Shown piece by piece: positions 48,584-60,811 of a DNA stretch of 64,000 nt. Under the pieces are notes generated by a model. It did not search any database and was not told the DNA's origin. It saw nothing but the letters and a program-made list of their open reading frames with translations. Made by a program: the position numbers and the translations under genes. Origin of the DNA: Selaginella tamariscina (lineage: Eukaryota > Streptophyta > Lycopodiopsida > Selaginellales > Selaginellaceae); assembly GCA_003024785.1 (NCBI GenBank), contig PUQB01000022.1, positions 1 to 64,000 of the forward strand, given 5' to 3'. Position 1 is the first letter of the stretch. Every line of letters begins with the position of its first letter.

Positions 48584-49384
48584 TTAATTAACTTCTGATA
48601 TTACTTTACCAGCCTTTTTAATATCCTCAAGCACCTCAAGCATCTCCGTATTCCTAGTTCTCGTAAATATCTCATGCAGCAGATCGTAAACTTCACTTGT
48701 AAATGGACACAACATATCCCTCATATAATTAAACACCTCCACCACCTCAGCCGCCTATATATATAAGTAAACGTTTTAGTATTTATAAATGTATATTTAA
48801 AACATGTATACATGTTTTTTATTCGAATTATATTATACATTAACACACATGTATGTGTGTAGGTATATTAGAGAAACCGTAAAATATATATACAGACATA
48901 ATTTTAATGCATGTGTATATGTGTATGGACGGAAAATTGCGTATGTGTGTATACATTACAAGTAGTATTATCGAACACATTTAACTTAACAAATGTGGCA
49001 CATAGACTAATATTAACAATTATGCACTATTATACAACCATACACACATAATATACACACACATGTATATATGTGTTTTAATATCTGTACAGCACCTTAT
49101 CCATGCGGTTATAAGCTCGAATCATGGTCTCATATACTCCAGGAGTTCTGTTAATACCCTTATCCAAAACTGCTGCAAAAAACTCTACACATGATTCATA
49201 GTATCCAGCCTTGTAGCAAACCTCCAGCAACAATACATATATACTCCCACGAATACGACATGAAGATTTATCCATCTCCTTGAACACCGTGATAGTGTCG
49301 TCCCATCTTTCAGCCTTGAAAAACACTATTAAATCAATAATTGTAATTAGTAACAGATATTGTTATTATTAACTTGTACATAAG

Positions 49385-49469
<85 letters not shown>

Positions 49470-50889
49470 GTGTGTGTGTGTGTGTATGTATGTGTCTGTA
49501 CCTTTGATCAATGTGATGAAGAACTGTTCACCAAGTTTAACAGTGTCGTGATCCACTGTCTTAAGAAGTTCAAAGGCCTCATCATAGAGACAAGCTTTGC
49601 AGTATAACCCAGCATTATAACGTACGTGGCCTCGTTGGGAGTCATTCCAGACGCCAGGAACCTGTCATGAAAGACGGACTTTGCTTGCTCGAACCTATCT
49701 GCTTTTATGTAAGATTCTAAAAGGCAGTTGTACACCAATACGTCTGGTTCAATCCTGTACATAAGCATAACATGAATAAGTGTGTGCGTGTGCATGCGCG
49801 CGCGTCTATCTGCACCCTATATGTAATAATAGATAGACAATTTCAATTGTACGCCTTTTAATAAATATATTACCGTACTGCACACACAAAAGACATGCAA
49901 TACATACTTCAAACACGTGGGGAACATTCGTATAAACATACACAGACATATATAATATAAGTGTACATATTATTATATGTATACATGTAAAATACGTACT
50001 TGCGCGTCCTCATTTCCTGGAAGAGTGCTTCTGCTTCCTCGGGCTGTCCCGCTTTCGCATAGAAATTCATCAGTGTCGTGTATGAAATACGGTCTGGTTT
50101 GATTCCCTGAATCTTCATCTTTGTCAGGAGAACCTTTGCAATCTTCGTGTCTCCAACATCTCTACAGACAGAGAACAGTTGGCTATATGTAACCACTGTC
50201 GGCTTCACCTGCATAAGCAATCACTGTGTGTGTATGGTGTTGCGCACCAGGTGTACATATACAAACATTCAGATATGGCACAAACACACACTTCAACTTT
50301 TTATAAGAAACACACGCACGCACGCACCTTGTTGTCTGCCATGTCTTGGAAAATCTTGAGAGCATCGAAGTGCCTGCCTTCGCGGCTGTAGACACGAATC
50401 ATGAGATTGTAGATGAACACGTTTGGGTTAACGTTTATCTCCCTCATGAGTGTGTACCATTTCTCACACACTTCCGCCTGTTGAGCGTCTGAGGCCTCTT
50501 TAATAACCGCCTCAAACAGTCCAAAGTCGAGGTAGAAGCTCTTCTCGTGCATCAAATCCACCACCTTATTAAAACTTCCAGAGTTAGTCATTAAAATTGC
50601 ATGTGCGTGCATGTGTGCGTGTGTAGACAGTGAGAGAGAGAAAGAATTACAAATTAATCTATAGTGGTGCATACATAAAAAGTCACATTATACATGTATA
50701 ATGATTCATACATATAAATGCAAATACCTTATTCAAGTTTTCCCACTTTCGAGCCGCCAAGAGACGATGGACCATTGTGAGAAACACATCCAAGTTGAGA
50801 ACAAGGCCTTCCTATATGAAATTAGCTGCTTATACACAGCCTATATGTACACCGTGTATATACATACGTAACCATATGTATATGTATGT

Positions 50890-50928
<39 letters not shown>

Positions 50929-51393
50929 TATACACACACATTTACTATATCTATAGTATATAGTAATCACATATGAATACCATCTTTGACATTTTACACA
51001 CGGACAAGCACACACTCACAGAGTATGTTACCTGTTCCCTGGTCCACTCGAAGAACCCAAAGGCCAGTCTCATATCTCGTACAAGCTTAAGAATCATAGC
51101 AACATCTCTTGCAACAAGCATCCCCTTGAATTTGCAAAGCTTCTCAGGTATATCCTCAATATATACCGTATCATTAAGGACTTCAACTATCTGATTTACC
51201 ACTTGTTTATTAAGCTCACCCTGAGGAGCGGACAAGTGTGGTGGATTGGAACCTTCTTGGGTTTATTTCTTTGACGAACCCTGTAGGCGATGTTATCAAG
51301 GGATGATTCAGGTTCCTTTTGAGTACCTACATGCTCAAACCTCGCAAAAATGCATAATATCCTGCACCATACCCTCCTTGCACCTGACATCAA
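48584..51393 (-). CDS. Pentatricopeptide-repeat (PPR) protein, organelle-targeted type
   Basis: PPR proteins bind organelle RNA in a base-specific way. Exons: about 51393-51032, 50811-50728, 50564-50328, 50208-50000, 49754-49502, 49314-49096 and 48754-48584 (TAA). The proposed start MMSGARRVWCRILCIFARFE is basic and hydroxyl/aliphatic-rich, as in mitochondrial or plastid presequences. PPR motifs are plain: NPNVFIYNLMIRVYSREGRH, KPTVVTYSQLFSVCRDVGD, KPDRISYTTLMNFYAKAGQP, EPDVLVYNCLLESYIKADRF and TPNEATYVIMLG. Two breaks look like single missing bases (51196-51240 and near 49606), and the 49502/49314 exon phase does not match. Introns hold long (CT)n, (TA)n and (CA)n runs. A P-class protein, exact orthologue unknown. 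Confidence 0.8.
49386..49484. repeat. Compound microsatellite (CT)n(TA)n(GT)n
   Basis: About 50 bp of (CT), 28 bp of (TA) and then (GT)8 within the intron between the last-but-two PPR exons. Similar compound runs lie at 31539-31585, 33481-33532, 26808-26833 and 50886-50923. Confidence 0.95.
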
Positions 51394-51415
51394 TCCTAAG
51401 CCCCTAAACCCTCCC

Positions 51416-53033
51416 TTAAACCCCGCTTAACCCAACCTCTCGATTCCAATCTTCAGTTTTCATCAATTCGAGGAGTGCTTTACAGAACTTGACGTGGAGT
51501 GCATGACTGGCCTATTAAGATCTATGTATCTATCAACGTGTGCGTACGCACGCGCACACACACACACACACGTCTATGCATGCTCAAAGACCTTACCTTG
51601 TATGCAAGGATATGCGCAATAGGGAGACCTGGATGTCCGCCTTGAGAACACAGTGATAGATCACCTAAAAGTCAAGAAGCTTGTGACGGCAAGGCTCGTC
51701 CGGAAATCGAAGTGGATTTAACCATACCATCCATTTTCACTACAGTAAACTTGTTACAAACGTACATGTCCGCGTGCCTGGGTGAAGAGAAATAAAGTCA
51801 TTACCTGCACACAAGAGCATTTTCTAAACTGCCTCCTTTGATAAGACCTGCTGCTCGCAAACTTTCAATCTGCATGTAGACAAAGAATCAACATACACAC
51901 ATGCCTCCGTGTGTATGTGCATATGAAACATCTAAACATACACCTGTTCGTATAGACCAAAGTACGAGCTGGAGCTATCTCCTTTCTGAAAGATGAAGGA
52001 TCTAAAGAACAGGTGAACCACTGTTTTCCTATCGCTGAATGCTGTAAAAAGAGATGTATCTAGTTAAAATATGTATAATTGTACAGAGACACATGTGTGC
52101 GTATCTATGTAAATGAGGTTTTCACACACCTTGGGAAAATCGATACCGTAGGTAAGCTTTGTGTTCTGTGAGGGAAAAGCTACTACAAATGAATCCTCGT
52201 TGCTCACATGCACAGGCTCCTTGAGCTTGTAACGTTTTTTAGTAACAAGACTTCCATGTTCATTCTTAGCAACAGATATTCCAGTTTCATCAATTGCTTC
52301 AATCCATTGTAATGCAGAGCCATCTAGCAGCGGAACCTGCAGACGAAAATATACATTCTATTTAGCCAAAAATAACACGAATATAGAAGTATACACAATA
52401 TATAGTCACACACGCACGCACACACAGACACACACTTTTACCTCTTGGTGTGTGTATATAATCACAGTACTTTAGATCATGTATTAGTACAATAGTAACA
52501 TACACATAAATATACGCCTATATAGACACACACACACACACACAAGTACCTCATTGTTTCCTTCCAAGTGGATACGACAATTGTCAACACCCAAGCCTTC
52601 CAAAGCAGAGAGAAGATGTTCGACAGTGCGTACTTGAACACTACCTCTCCCAACACACGTACTCAGCTTAGAATCTACTACGAAATCTGCATAAGCCGGC
52701 ACCTGAACAATGCCATATCCACTTCCAAACGTGAAAATCCTCCCTTTTCCGGCTTGACTCGGAAAGATTGTCACAGACGCTTCCTTGCCAGAATGCAGTC
52801 CTATACCGCTCCTCCTCACTGGCTTTGTGATCGATGTTTGAAAATCATCCTTGAAATTGTGAGATTTGTGGGATATTGTGGGATTTCATGGGATTTTCTG
52901 GGATTTTACATATATATTTGTAGTTATTTCATACCTGTGTAGAATCCAAAAGCGATGCTGCAGTTGTGAGTGTTCTACAGGGAGCAGATCGCCACAGGAG
53001 CGCTCGGGAAGAAGCCGCCCTAGCTAAACCCAT
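51416..53033 (-). CDS. LPXC: UDP-3-O-acyl-N-acetylglucosamine deacetylase (LpxC), mitochondrial
   Basis: LpxC is a zinc deacetylase, the committed step of lipid-A-type synthesis. Plants keep it in mitochondria. Seven exons: 53033-52935, 52849-52550, 52336-52130, 52041-51944, 51869-51805, 51739-51597 and 51511-51416 (TAA), about 336 residues. Exon 1 encodes a basic, Ser/Ala-rich presequence (MGLARAASSRALLWRS). The core begins RRSGIGLHSG. Zinc and catalytic motifs are all present: TVEHLLSALEGLG, then CRHKLLD (HxxxD), then AYKASHALH. IGKQWF and EIAPART are also recognisable. Frame breaks near 51962 (exon 4), 51720 and 51668 (exon 6) each equal one missing base. Restoring them gives exon lengths that fit exactly. 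Possibly a good gene with sequence errors. Confidence 0.85.
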
Positions 53034-55629
53034 CAAGAACCCTAAACGAGAGGTTTTAATTTCAATAAAGCATAAATGTAAATATATTTGTATTGAACAT
53101 TATATTTATATATTATATATATATATTCAAAACAATTATAAGATTACGAAAGTTAGCTTAAATTGTAATGCATTTAAATTTATATGTATATAATGTGTAT
53201 TTACATACTTGTATACACCTATGTCTAAATGCATACGTTCACAAAGTATTTCTATATATGCGTATGCTGACAATATTCATATGAACCAAGCTTGTTATAT
53301 GAACTATATATACAACATAAACAAAAGCCGCTTCACTTCGACTACAAGCATTAAAACTCTACATATGTACTCCACTTGTATATTATACATAGTTCATTAT
53401 TATTCTCAAATGATTGTTTATATAAAAACTGTAGACAATTTTATACACACTAAAATATACTAGAAAGTATATAATTAATCATAATAATATTTACGATTAA
53501 TTTGGAGAGTTGCTACTTAAACGTTGGTATCACATGCAATATTTATACATATAAAAGCCTCAATGCATTAAATTTAAGTGATTATAAAATAAGATTAGAA
53601 TGTAGATGTTATTATTTATTCTTACGACTAATTATCAATTATCTTGTTACGAGTTAAACACATTCATAGATTTAAGTGAGCATGTATCCTCCTAAGTCAT
53701 AGTTATCAAATACAAGTAATTATAGTAGAGCACCATGAAATCCCATAAATTATAATAATTTAGAATAATTTTTCCACCCTCTTTCTTAAATGAGAGGCCA
53801 CCTAGTTTGCATTCTTGGAGTTGTAGACATGCAGCATAGGTTCTAACCGCATTGATGATTTCCTTTCCACAAGGCATGTGACAATGAACCATGTACTCTC
53901 AATATGACATTCTTGAATACTCATTAATATAACATGATGGATATAGGGGTGCCTTAATATTGTGAAAGACAATTGGTGAGGAAAAGGGGTAGAAGAGGCA
54001 ACTAAGTGAACCATTTGTTCAAGGAATTGCAAATATCACTGTAGCATGCATTTTCAACACAAATCAAGTCGTTTGAAGAAACTTCACATTCAATATGCAA
54101 AGGCAACTTTCTCTAAAATACAGAAAGTGAAATGTGCTAAAACAATACAGAATGAATATCTTTTGGAATATGAGTCCAAATAGTTGAAAGTAATTATTTA
54201 TTTTTGATTTGTTAATCATGTCATCCCATCTCTTTTTATCATCATCTTTCTTATTCACATGTTCTACAATTACCTTTTTAATCATGATTTATTCTTCTGA
54301 AATAGAATCGAACCAACTGCACTATAATTTAAGTTACTTAATTGTCCTTTTTTATTATTACGAATCCAATGGATACTTTAATAGTCACATTTATCTAATG
54401 GCCAATTTACATAAAATTGTATTAAAGTGCGTATTCCAATGGTTGACATGATGTAAGTTAATTTACATAGAATTGTACTACTTAGTAGTAAAGTGTATTT
54501 TAAAAATTATAAATATGTCAATTAAATAATTATAAATTTATAATTGAACATGTGAATGAATATTTAATATTATGGTTCGGTAAACATGACTATGGGTCTC
54601 TTACGGGCACATGGACCCTTATGAATCATTCAAATCTACCATACTCAAGCAAAATACAAGTATATATTAATCCTAATATAGTTATATTTACATATGCAAT
54701 CTCAAATTTAAAAAGAGAGTTACTGTATATTTTTTACTTTTAAACTATATATTACATATTTGAATTCTAACTATTATGTTAAGTACATTAGATTGTATAT
54801 ATTACATTTAATTAAGATCACATATTAATTTTAATATTAATAATTAAATAATTTAATTTTAAAAACAATAGTGAGATCTTCATGTTCAAATCTACTAATT
54901 TAAATATTTAAAATTAATATATTAAACTTATACTTGAAGTACCACAGTGAATCCAATATGTTGTTGTTATCATTATTATCTTACATTGTGATAATGAATT
55001 CATTACTGTTCATTTTAAACTAATTTATTTTTGTCTTAATATCTTATTGAACAATCTCTTCATAACTAAATAATATAGTATTTTATTTATAAATCACTAA
55101 GATATATTTAAGTTGCAAAATATAAATATTTTTTTAAAACTACATTATAAAAAACAATTTTAAATTCACAAAAATTAATTTAAAACTTAAATTGAAAGTT
55201 TTCCCTAGGTTTTGAAGAATTACAGTGTGGAATTTATGAACAATTCCCCTATGGAAAATTTCTCTCTGACTTTCTAATATGGGAACCATGAGGGGAATTT
55301 GTACTAGCTTTTTGTTAATCATGGATTCCATAAAATATTAATCATATTAAAAATATATATAATTGCAACTAATAAACCCTACCACATGACACACATATAA
55401 CACGTGGCATACACACACTATATCCATGTGTCAGTATGCATCTGTGTATACATGTTGTATTAACCTAAAACCTTAACTTATATATAAGAGCAAGTGGTCC
55501 AGATTGAAACCAACTCAACAGATATTAAAATTCCACTATACTAATAATAGTATATGGCATTGTAGTTGTACACCTAGACATTACATCATTTCCTTTTTTT
55601 AGACAAATGAAAGGTGGTTAGGGTTCTCT
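53034..55629. other. A+T-rich intergenic with a dispersed repeat end
   Basis: Upstream of LpxC. No gene. About 55430-55555 resembles 63145-63255 in direct orientation (TGTATTARCCTAAAA, then TATTAAAATTC..CACTAATAAT), possibly repeat ends flanking the decayed gypsy block. Confidence 0.4.
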
Positions 55630-57376
55630 AGTAAATGGGCCCGAATCTAGAGGAAGATCATGAGGAGGCATCAATAGATCTGTAGGCGGTTTCTAACCCC
55701 ATTGCACAAAATGCTTCAAGCATTGCACATATACAATGTTTGGAGGATCGGGTTGAATATTGTGCCAAACCTTATAAACTTACGGCCATACATGTCGTAA
55801 CACTCGATATAGTGCCTTCCATTAATTAAAAAACTCTTAGTTAAACCATGTACCATAAGCTTGGGAAAATGAATCAACACCAAATCATCCACCTACTTTA
55901 TAGGTGGACGACAATGAGAGTTGTAGCACCGTTGTCCCACTTGTATATGGCCTAAATGTTCTGTAAACTCTGTTCAAACCAATGAAAGAATTCAATGCTT
56001 ACCAAATACCAATCCCAAGACCTAGCATCATTGTGAAGGTAGACTCAACTCTATCAGTAACACCAAGTCATGATCATATAAGAGCCTATATGGTTAAGTA
56101 GCAATAAAACTTTATACTCCAGTGACATAAGCATATCGAAGAGATGGCATATAACCATCCCAATCCGAATGTTAAAAGTTTACATACTTCACGATTATTC
56201 CTTTGAAAGTTCTGAAGAGTCGTTCCACCAAATCATTTGTTTGAGGATAATAAGTATTTATGAAATTGTGGTGTATTCCTAGCTAAGATGTTAAGACACA
56301 AAATGCTTTAACCATAAATGTAGGACCATTGTCTAAGAGAATTTACTCCAAATAAGAATGTTGGAACACTACTCAATTAAGAAGAAAGTGGCTAACAACA
56401 AAAGTAGTTACACTAACAAAAGCACCAACTTCCACTCAACATGTTAGGTAGTCGGAAGTGACTATAATGTACTCATTGCCCATAATCGAATCAAACATCA
56501 CCAACTCAAATGGACAAAAAACTGTAATGGACTCTAACCATTCTTCCAAAGTACAAGGGGGAATATTGCGAGTTTGACACCATACACAACTACACACATA
56601 TCGGATCACATCTCCTTTGGCCAATAGAAAATTTTGTATAGCTTCTTAATCACACGATGATGTCCTATGTGCCCACCAAGAATAAGAGAGTCATGATAAG
56701 TGTGGAGGAAATATGAAATGACAATTGAAGACACCACCAATTGCAAACGATCATCTAGATCAGTCCCCATAAAATAAAGAAGGTCGTTTTAAAGATAATA
56801 TTGAGAATGTAAGTACTTAAATGGCAAGTCATCAGCAAACGATGTAGAATTTTCAAGTCCATCATAAAGCCTTCGGATCCACGGCTTCACCTTTTGAATT
56901 TCAATCTTCATTTATAAAATCCACTAATGCTGGAATAACTAGCTTCTTAGGACAAATGAAAAGAGAGAAGGTGGAAGAGGAGCTTGAGAAAGAGAGTTAA
57001 CATCAGCTATGGAACTCCTTGGAATCTCGAAGTCGTAAATCTGATGCTTCAAGGCCCACCAAATAGTACAACTAATCAAGTTCTTCTACTTCAACAACGA
57101 AGTGATCATAGCATGATCACCTTTTAATAATGTTCGAGAACCATGCAAGTACGCATGGAGCTTCTTAAAACCCCAAACCATTACTAAACACTCTTTCTCT
57201 ATCATGGAGTTATTCACCTATGCTGGTTGTAACGTATGATGGATGTATGCAATGGGATGACATTGACCAGGTACACTCATACTCTCTTCCATTAACATGC
57301 CCTTGAGACTGATGTTAGAAGCATCCACACACAAGATGAAAGGACGAGTGTAATCAAGATACAACAAAATTGAAGG
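55630..57376 (-). pseudogene. Decayed Ty3/gypsy pol, RNase H to integrase half
   Basis: On the minus strand TRPFILCVDASNISLKG (RNase H start, about 57350-57290) is followed by RNase H and linker. Integrase comes next (DVIRYVCSCVWCQTRNIPPC, TLEEWLESITVFCPFELVMF) and then YYPQTNDLVERLFRTFKG (about 56250-56195). It is the same family as the plus-strand copy at 43711-46440, and equally broken. Its upstream half is at 60812-61870, beyond the T-family insertion. Confidence 0.8.
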
Positions 57377-60300
57377 TGTTATAGTTTTTACTATGACTCC
57401 TCTTTACTTTGAATGTTGACTGTTGTTACCTACCAAACTATATTAATAAGCCCTATATGTAGTGAAAAATAGCCCCGCTTAGTGCACTTAGGTGTTTAGG
57501 AGTAGTCCGGCTAGCTATCCTTAAATATCACGAGAAACTTTAAGCGAAGGTAGCACTTACCTTTTAAAAACTCTTATCCTTGTTTTCCATGTCCCGGTTG
57601 GGTTAATGGTTAGTTTTGGTGAGTTCAATGTGTCAAATATGTTTAAAAATACCCTAGGTTTTGACAAGTTAGGGTTTAGGGGTCAATGGATCATTAATTA
57701 ACTCACTAAGTATATTCCCTTTGGAAATGAGATTCCGTGCCAAGACACTTATGTAAATAGGGAAACAGAGGGGAGCCTCTATCACATATAATAAGTAGTA
57801 CATGTAGGGGAGCTTTTGGGTTCATGACTGAGTTCATTGCTCTTCTGTCGGTGCAAGCTTCAGCTTGTGTCGTTAAGGTACAACCCTCTGTTGTGCCGCC
57901 CTAACTTCTAAATGACAGGGGTATGTCCCACCTTCAGGGTAGCTCACCCTTAATGTTGGCGAATTCATGCATGGAAAGTCTTGTTAATGCATGTTCCAAG
58001 AGGCAGAGATTGAGGCTTGTCTCCAGCCTTCTCCTCCACGTCAAGCTAGGTGTAGCACTCATGGCCAAGGAAGGCACATTTATGTCCTTGTTCAACTATG
58101 GCATGGGATCTTGTTTGACAGATTCACATTACCCAGTTCCTAAAGGTTCACTAAAGGGTTATAGAGTTGGCATTTAAGAGCACATTTGTGGCACTTGGTG
58201 CAACTCTTGAATTTAAGAGCTATTGCATGATAACCCATGTTAGAGTTTTAACCCAAAGGGCCAACACGTGGCAACACGTGGCTGCCAGGTGGCCATTTGG
58301 CGTCATCACCCTGTGTGAGCAACGCTAAGTTTCCCAGAACAACCCCAACGACCCCTAGGGTTAGACTCTAATGCCCAAGTGGACAGGAGACTTAGGGTTT
58401 AGCCTAAGTCTCCCTAGAATGTCTGCCCCCAGAACCCTTGAGGGATAACCCTAGTTGACTTAGGGTTTAGCCTAAGTCTCCCTAGAGTGTCTACCCCAAA
58501 ACCCTTGAGGGATAACCCTAGTTGACTTAGGGTCTTGCCCTAGAAGACCTAGACAGGCTCATGCCCTAACCCCCATCAAGGAGACGTGTGTTCCACACAT
58601 ACCCCTGACAGAGCTAAGGCATCGTCACTTACCCCTTGAGGAATCACCCTCATCCGGGAGTACAACCCCTTTAGGGCGACAAGGGGTACCCTGAACCACG
58701 ACTAACCCCTAAGGGTTTGAGTGGCCAAGTTATACCCTAGACCTAGGGCTAGTACTTAGTGAGGACACGAGTGTGCGCCGTAGGCGGACACGAGTGTTCT
58801 GCTAAGCAAACTCCCTAAGGCTAGGTTTGGGATAACCCTAAGCACATGACCTTGCGAGTGCCTCACGAAAGGGCTCCTGCTAACATGTTTAGGTTGTTCA
58901 ACCCTTGAATTCCAAGGAGAACACTCCCCTAGCCAAGTGTGCCAAAGCACACCTAGTTATGAGACCTAACCTCCCTTGAGCGGATGCCCAAGGCTTAGCA
59001 CCCTAGTGCAAGCACAAGCATGTCTGTTTGCTAAAGTATCCAACCCCTTGGCGACAAGCCCATGACATAACCCCAAAGGGCGTGCCTCAGGCGTTGTACC
59101 ATGTGACGTTTAGCCCAGTGTCACATCTCCATGTGACACTGCCTTCCCCGATGTGGGCTATCATGCCATAGCCCTTAGATTCAAGAGTTGCACCAAGTGC
59201 CACAAACGTGGCTCCTAAATGCCACTCTAGAACCCCTCAATGAACCCTCAGGAACCAAGTAACATGAACCTGTCAAACAAGATCCCACGCCACAGTTGGA
59301 CAAGGACACGGATGTGCCTTGCTTGGCCGTGAGTGCTACACCTAGCTTGACGTGGAGGAGGAGGCTGGAGACAAGCCTCAACCTCTGCCTCTTGGAACGT
59401 GCATTCCGACAAGACCTCCCAGGCATGGATTCGCCAACGTTAAGGGTAAGCTACCCCGAAGGTGGGACGTACCCCTGGCATCTGGAAGTTAGGGCGGCAC
59501 AACAGAGGGTTGTGCCTTGACGACACAAGCTAGAGCTTGCACCGGGAGAAGAGTAACGAGCTCAGTCATGAACCCAGGAACCCTCACTCCTATATACTAC
59601 CTTATTTATGTGACAGAGCCCCCCCCCCTGTTTTCCTGTTTACATAAGTGGGCTAGCACTGAAATCTCATTCCCAGAGGGAACATACTTGGTGAGTTATC
59701 CATCTAAACCCTAACCTGTCAAACCTGGGGGTATTTCTAAGCATATCCGACATGCCGAACTCACCGGAACTAGCCATTAATCCAACCGGGACACGAAAAC
59801 CAAGGTAAGAGTTTTCTAGATGGAAGTGCTAGCTTCGCCCAGAGTTTCTTGCAAATACCTAATGACACCCGGCCGGACCATCACTAGATATCCAAGTGCA
59901 CTAAGCGGGCCTGTTTCTTCTACACCTAGGGCTTATCAACATAGTACAGTAGGTAACAACAGTCAACGTCCAAAGTAAAGGGTCATAGTAAAAACTATGA
60001 CACCCACATCGTGGAAGGCAGTGTCACATGGAGATGTGACACTGGGCTAAATGTCACACAATACAACACCCGAGGCACACCCTTTGGGGTCATATTGCTA
60101 CTCTAGTAAACAGACATGCTTGTGCTCGCACTAGAGTGTTGGCATCCGCTCAAGGGAGGTTAAGTCTCGTAACTAGGTGTGCTTTTGGCACACCTGGCTA
60201 GGGGGTGTTCTCCTTAAGATCTAAGGTTGAACAACCTAAGCTCATTAGCTGAAGCCCTATCATGAGACATTTGCAAGGTCATGTACTTAGGGTTATCCAA

Positions 60301-60811
60301 ATCTAGCCTTGGGGAGTTTACTTAATAGAGCACTCATGTTCGCTATAGCACACACTCGTATCCTCACTAAGTACTAACCCTAAGTCTAGGGCATAACTTG
60401 GCTACTCAAACCCCCTAGGGTTAGTTGTGGTTCAGGTACCCTTTGTCGCCCTAAAGGGGTTGTACTCCCGGATGAGAATGATTCCTCAAGGGGTAAGTGA
60501 CAATGCTTTATCTCTATCATGGGAGCATGTGTGAGACACATCTCCTTTGTGGGGTTAGGGAATGAGCCTATCTAAATCTATTAAGATAGGATCCTAAAGT
60601 CTACTCGGGATATCCTCTAAAGGTTCGGGGGATGGTCATTATAAGGGACTTAGGGTGGGACTCTAAGTCTTCTGTTTAACTAGGCATCTAAGTCAGACTC
60701 TTAGGGTCATTTTGGAAGATTTAGCATTGCTCACACAGGGAATTGATGTCGGAAAGCCACTTGGTGGCCACATGTTGCCACATGTTAGCCCTCTGGGTTA
60801 AAACTCTGACA
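57377..60811. mobile_element. Nested pair of T-family TIR elements, site 2
   Basis: The outer copy, in minus orientation, is 57377-58237 plus 60003-60811 (1.67 kb), from TGTTATAGTTTTTAC to the complement of TGTCAGAGTTTTAACCC. The inner copy, in plus orientation, is 58238-60002 (1.76 kb), from TGTTAGAGTTTTAACCC to the complement of TGTCATAGTTTTTACTATGA. CCCA flanks the inner copy on both sides. Closing it gives GATAACCCACATCG, matching the same point inside the inner copy itself (GATAGCCCACATCG read on the complement). The two copies form interleaved inverted repeats of about 860 and 810-920 bp. Internal sequence is rich in CCCTAA/TTAGGG-like words. No ORF. Confidence 0.85.

Noticed and set aside
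49374..49607. Ser/Leu-repeat open frame on the plus strand
   Set aside because: It is a (CT)n microsatellite reading through the opposite strand of a PPR exon.
31032..53033. Possibility that transcripts are repaired by base-insertion RNA editing
   Set aside because: Plant nuclear insertion editing is not known. The identity of the missing base is ambiguous at most sites, and sequence error is simpler.
57377..60811. Telomere-like CCCTAA/TTAGGG words as an interstitial telomere
   Set aside because: The words are scattered and irregular, follow the boundaries of the T elements, and recur in each copy.
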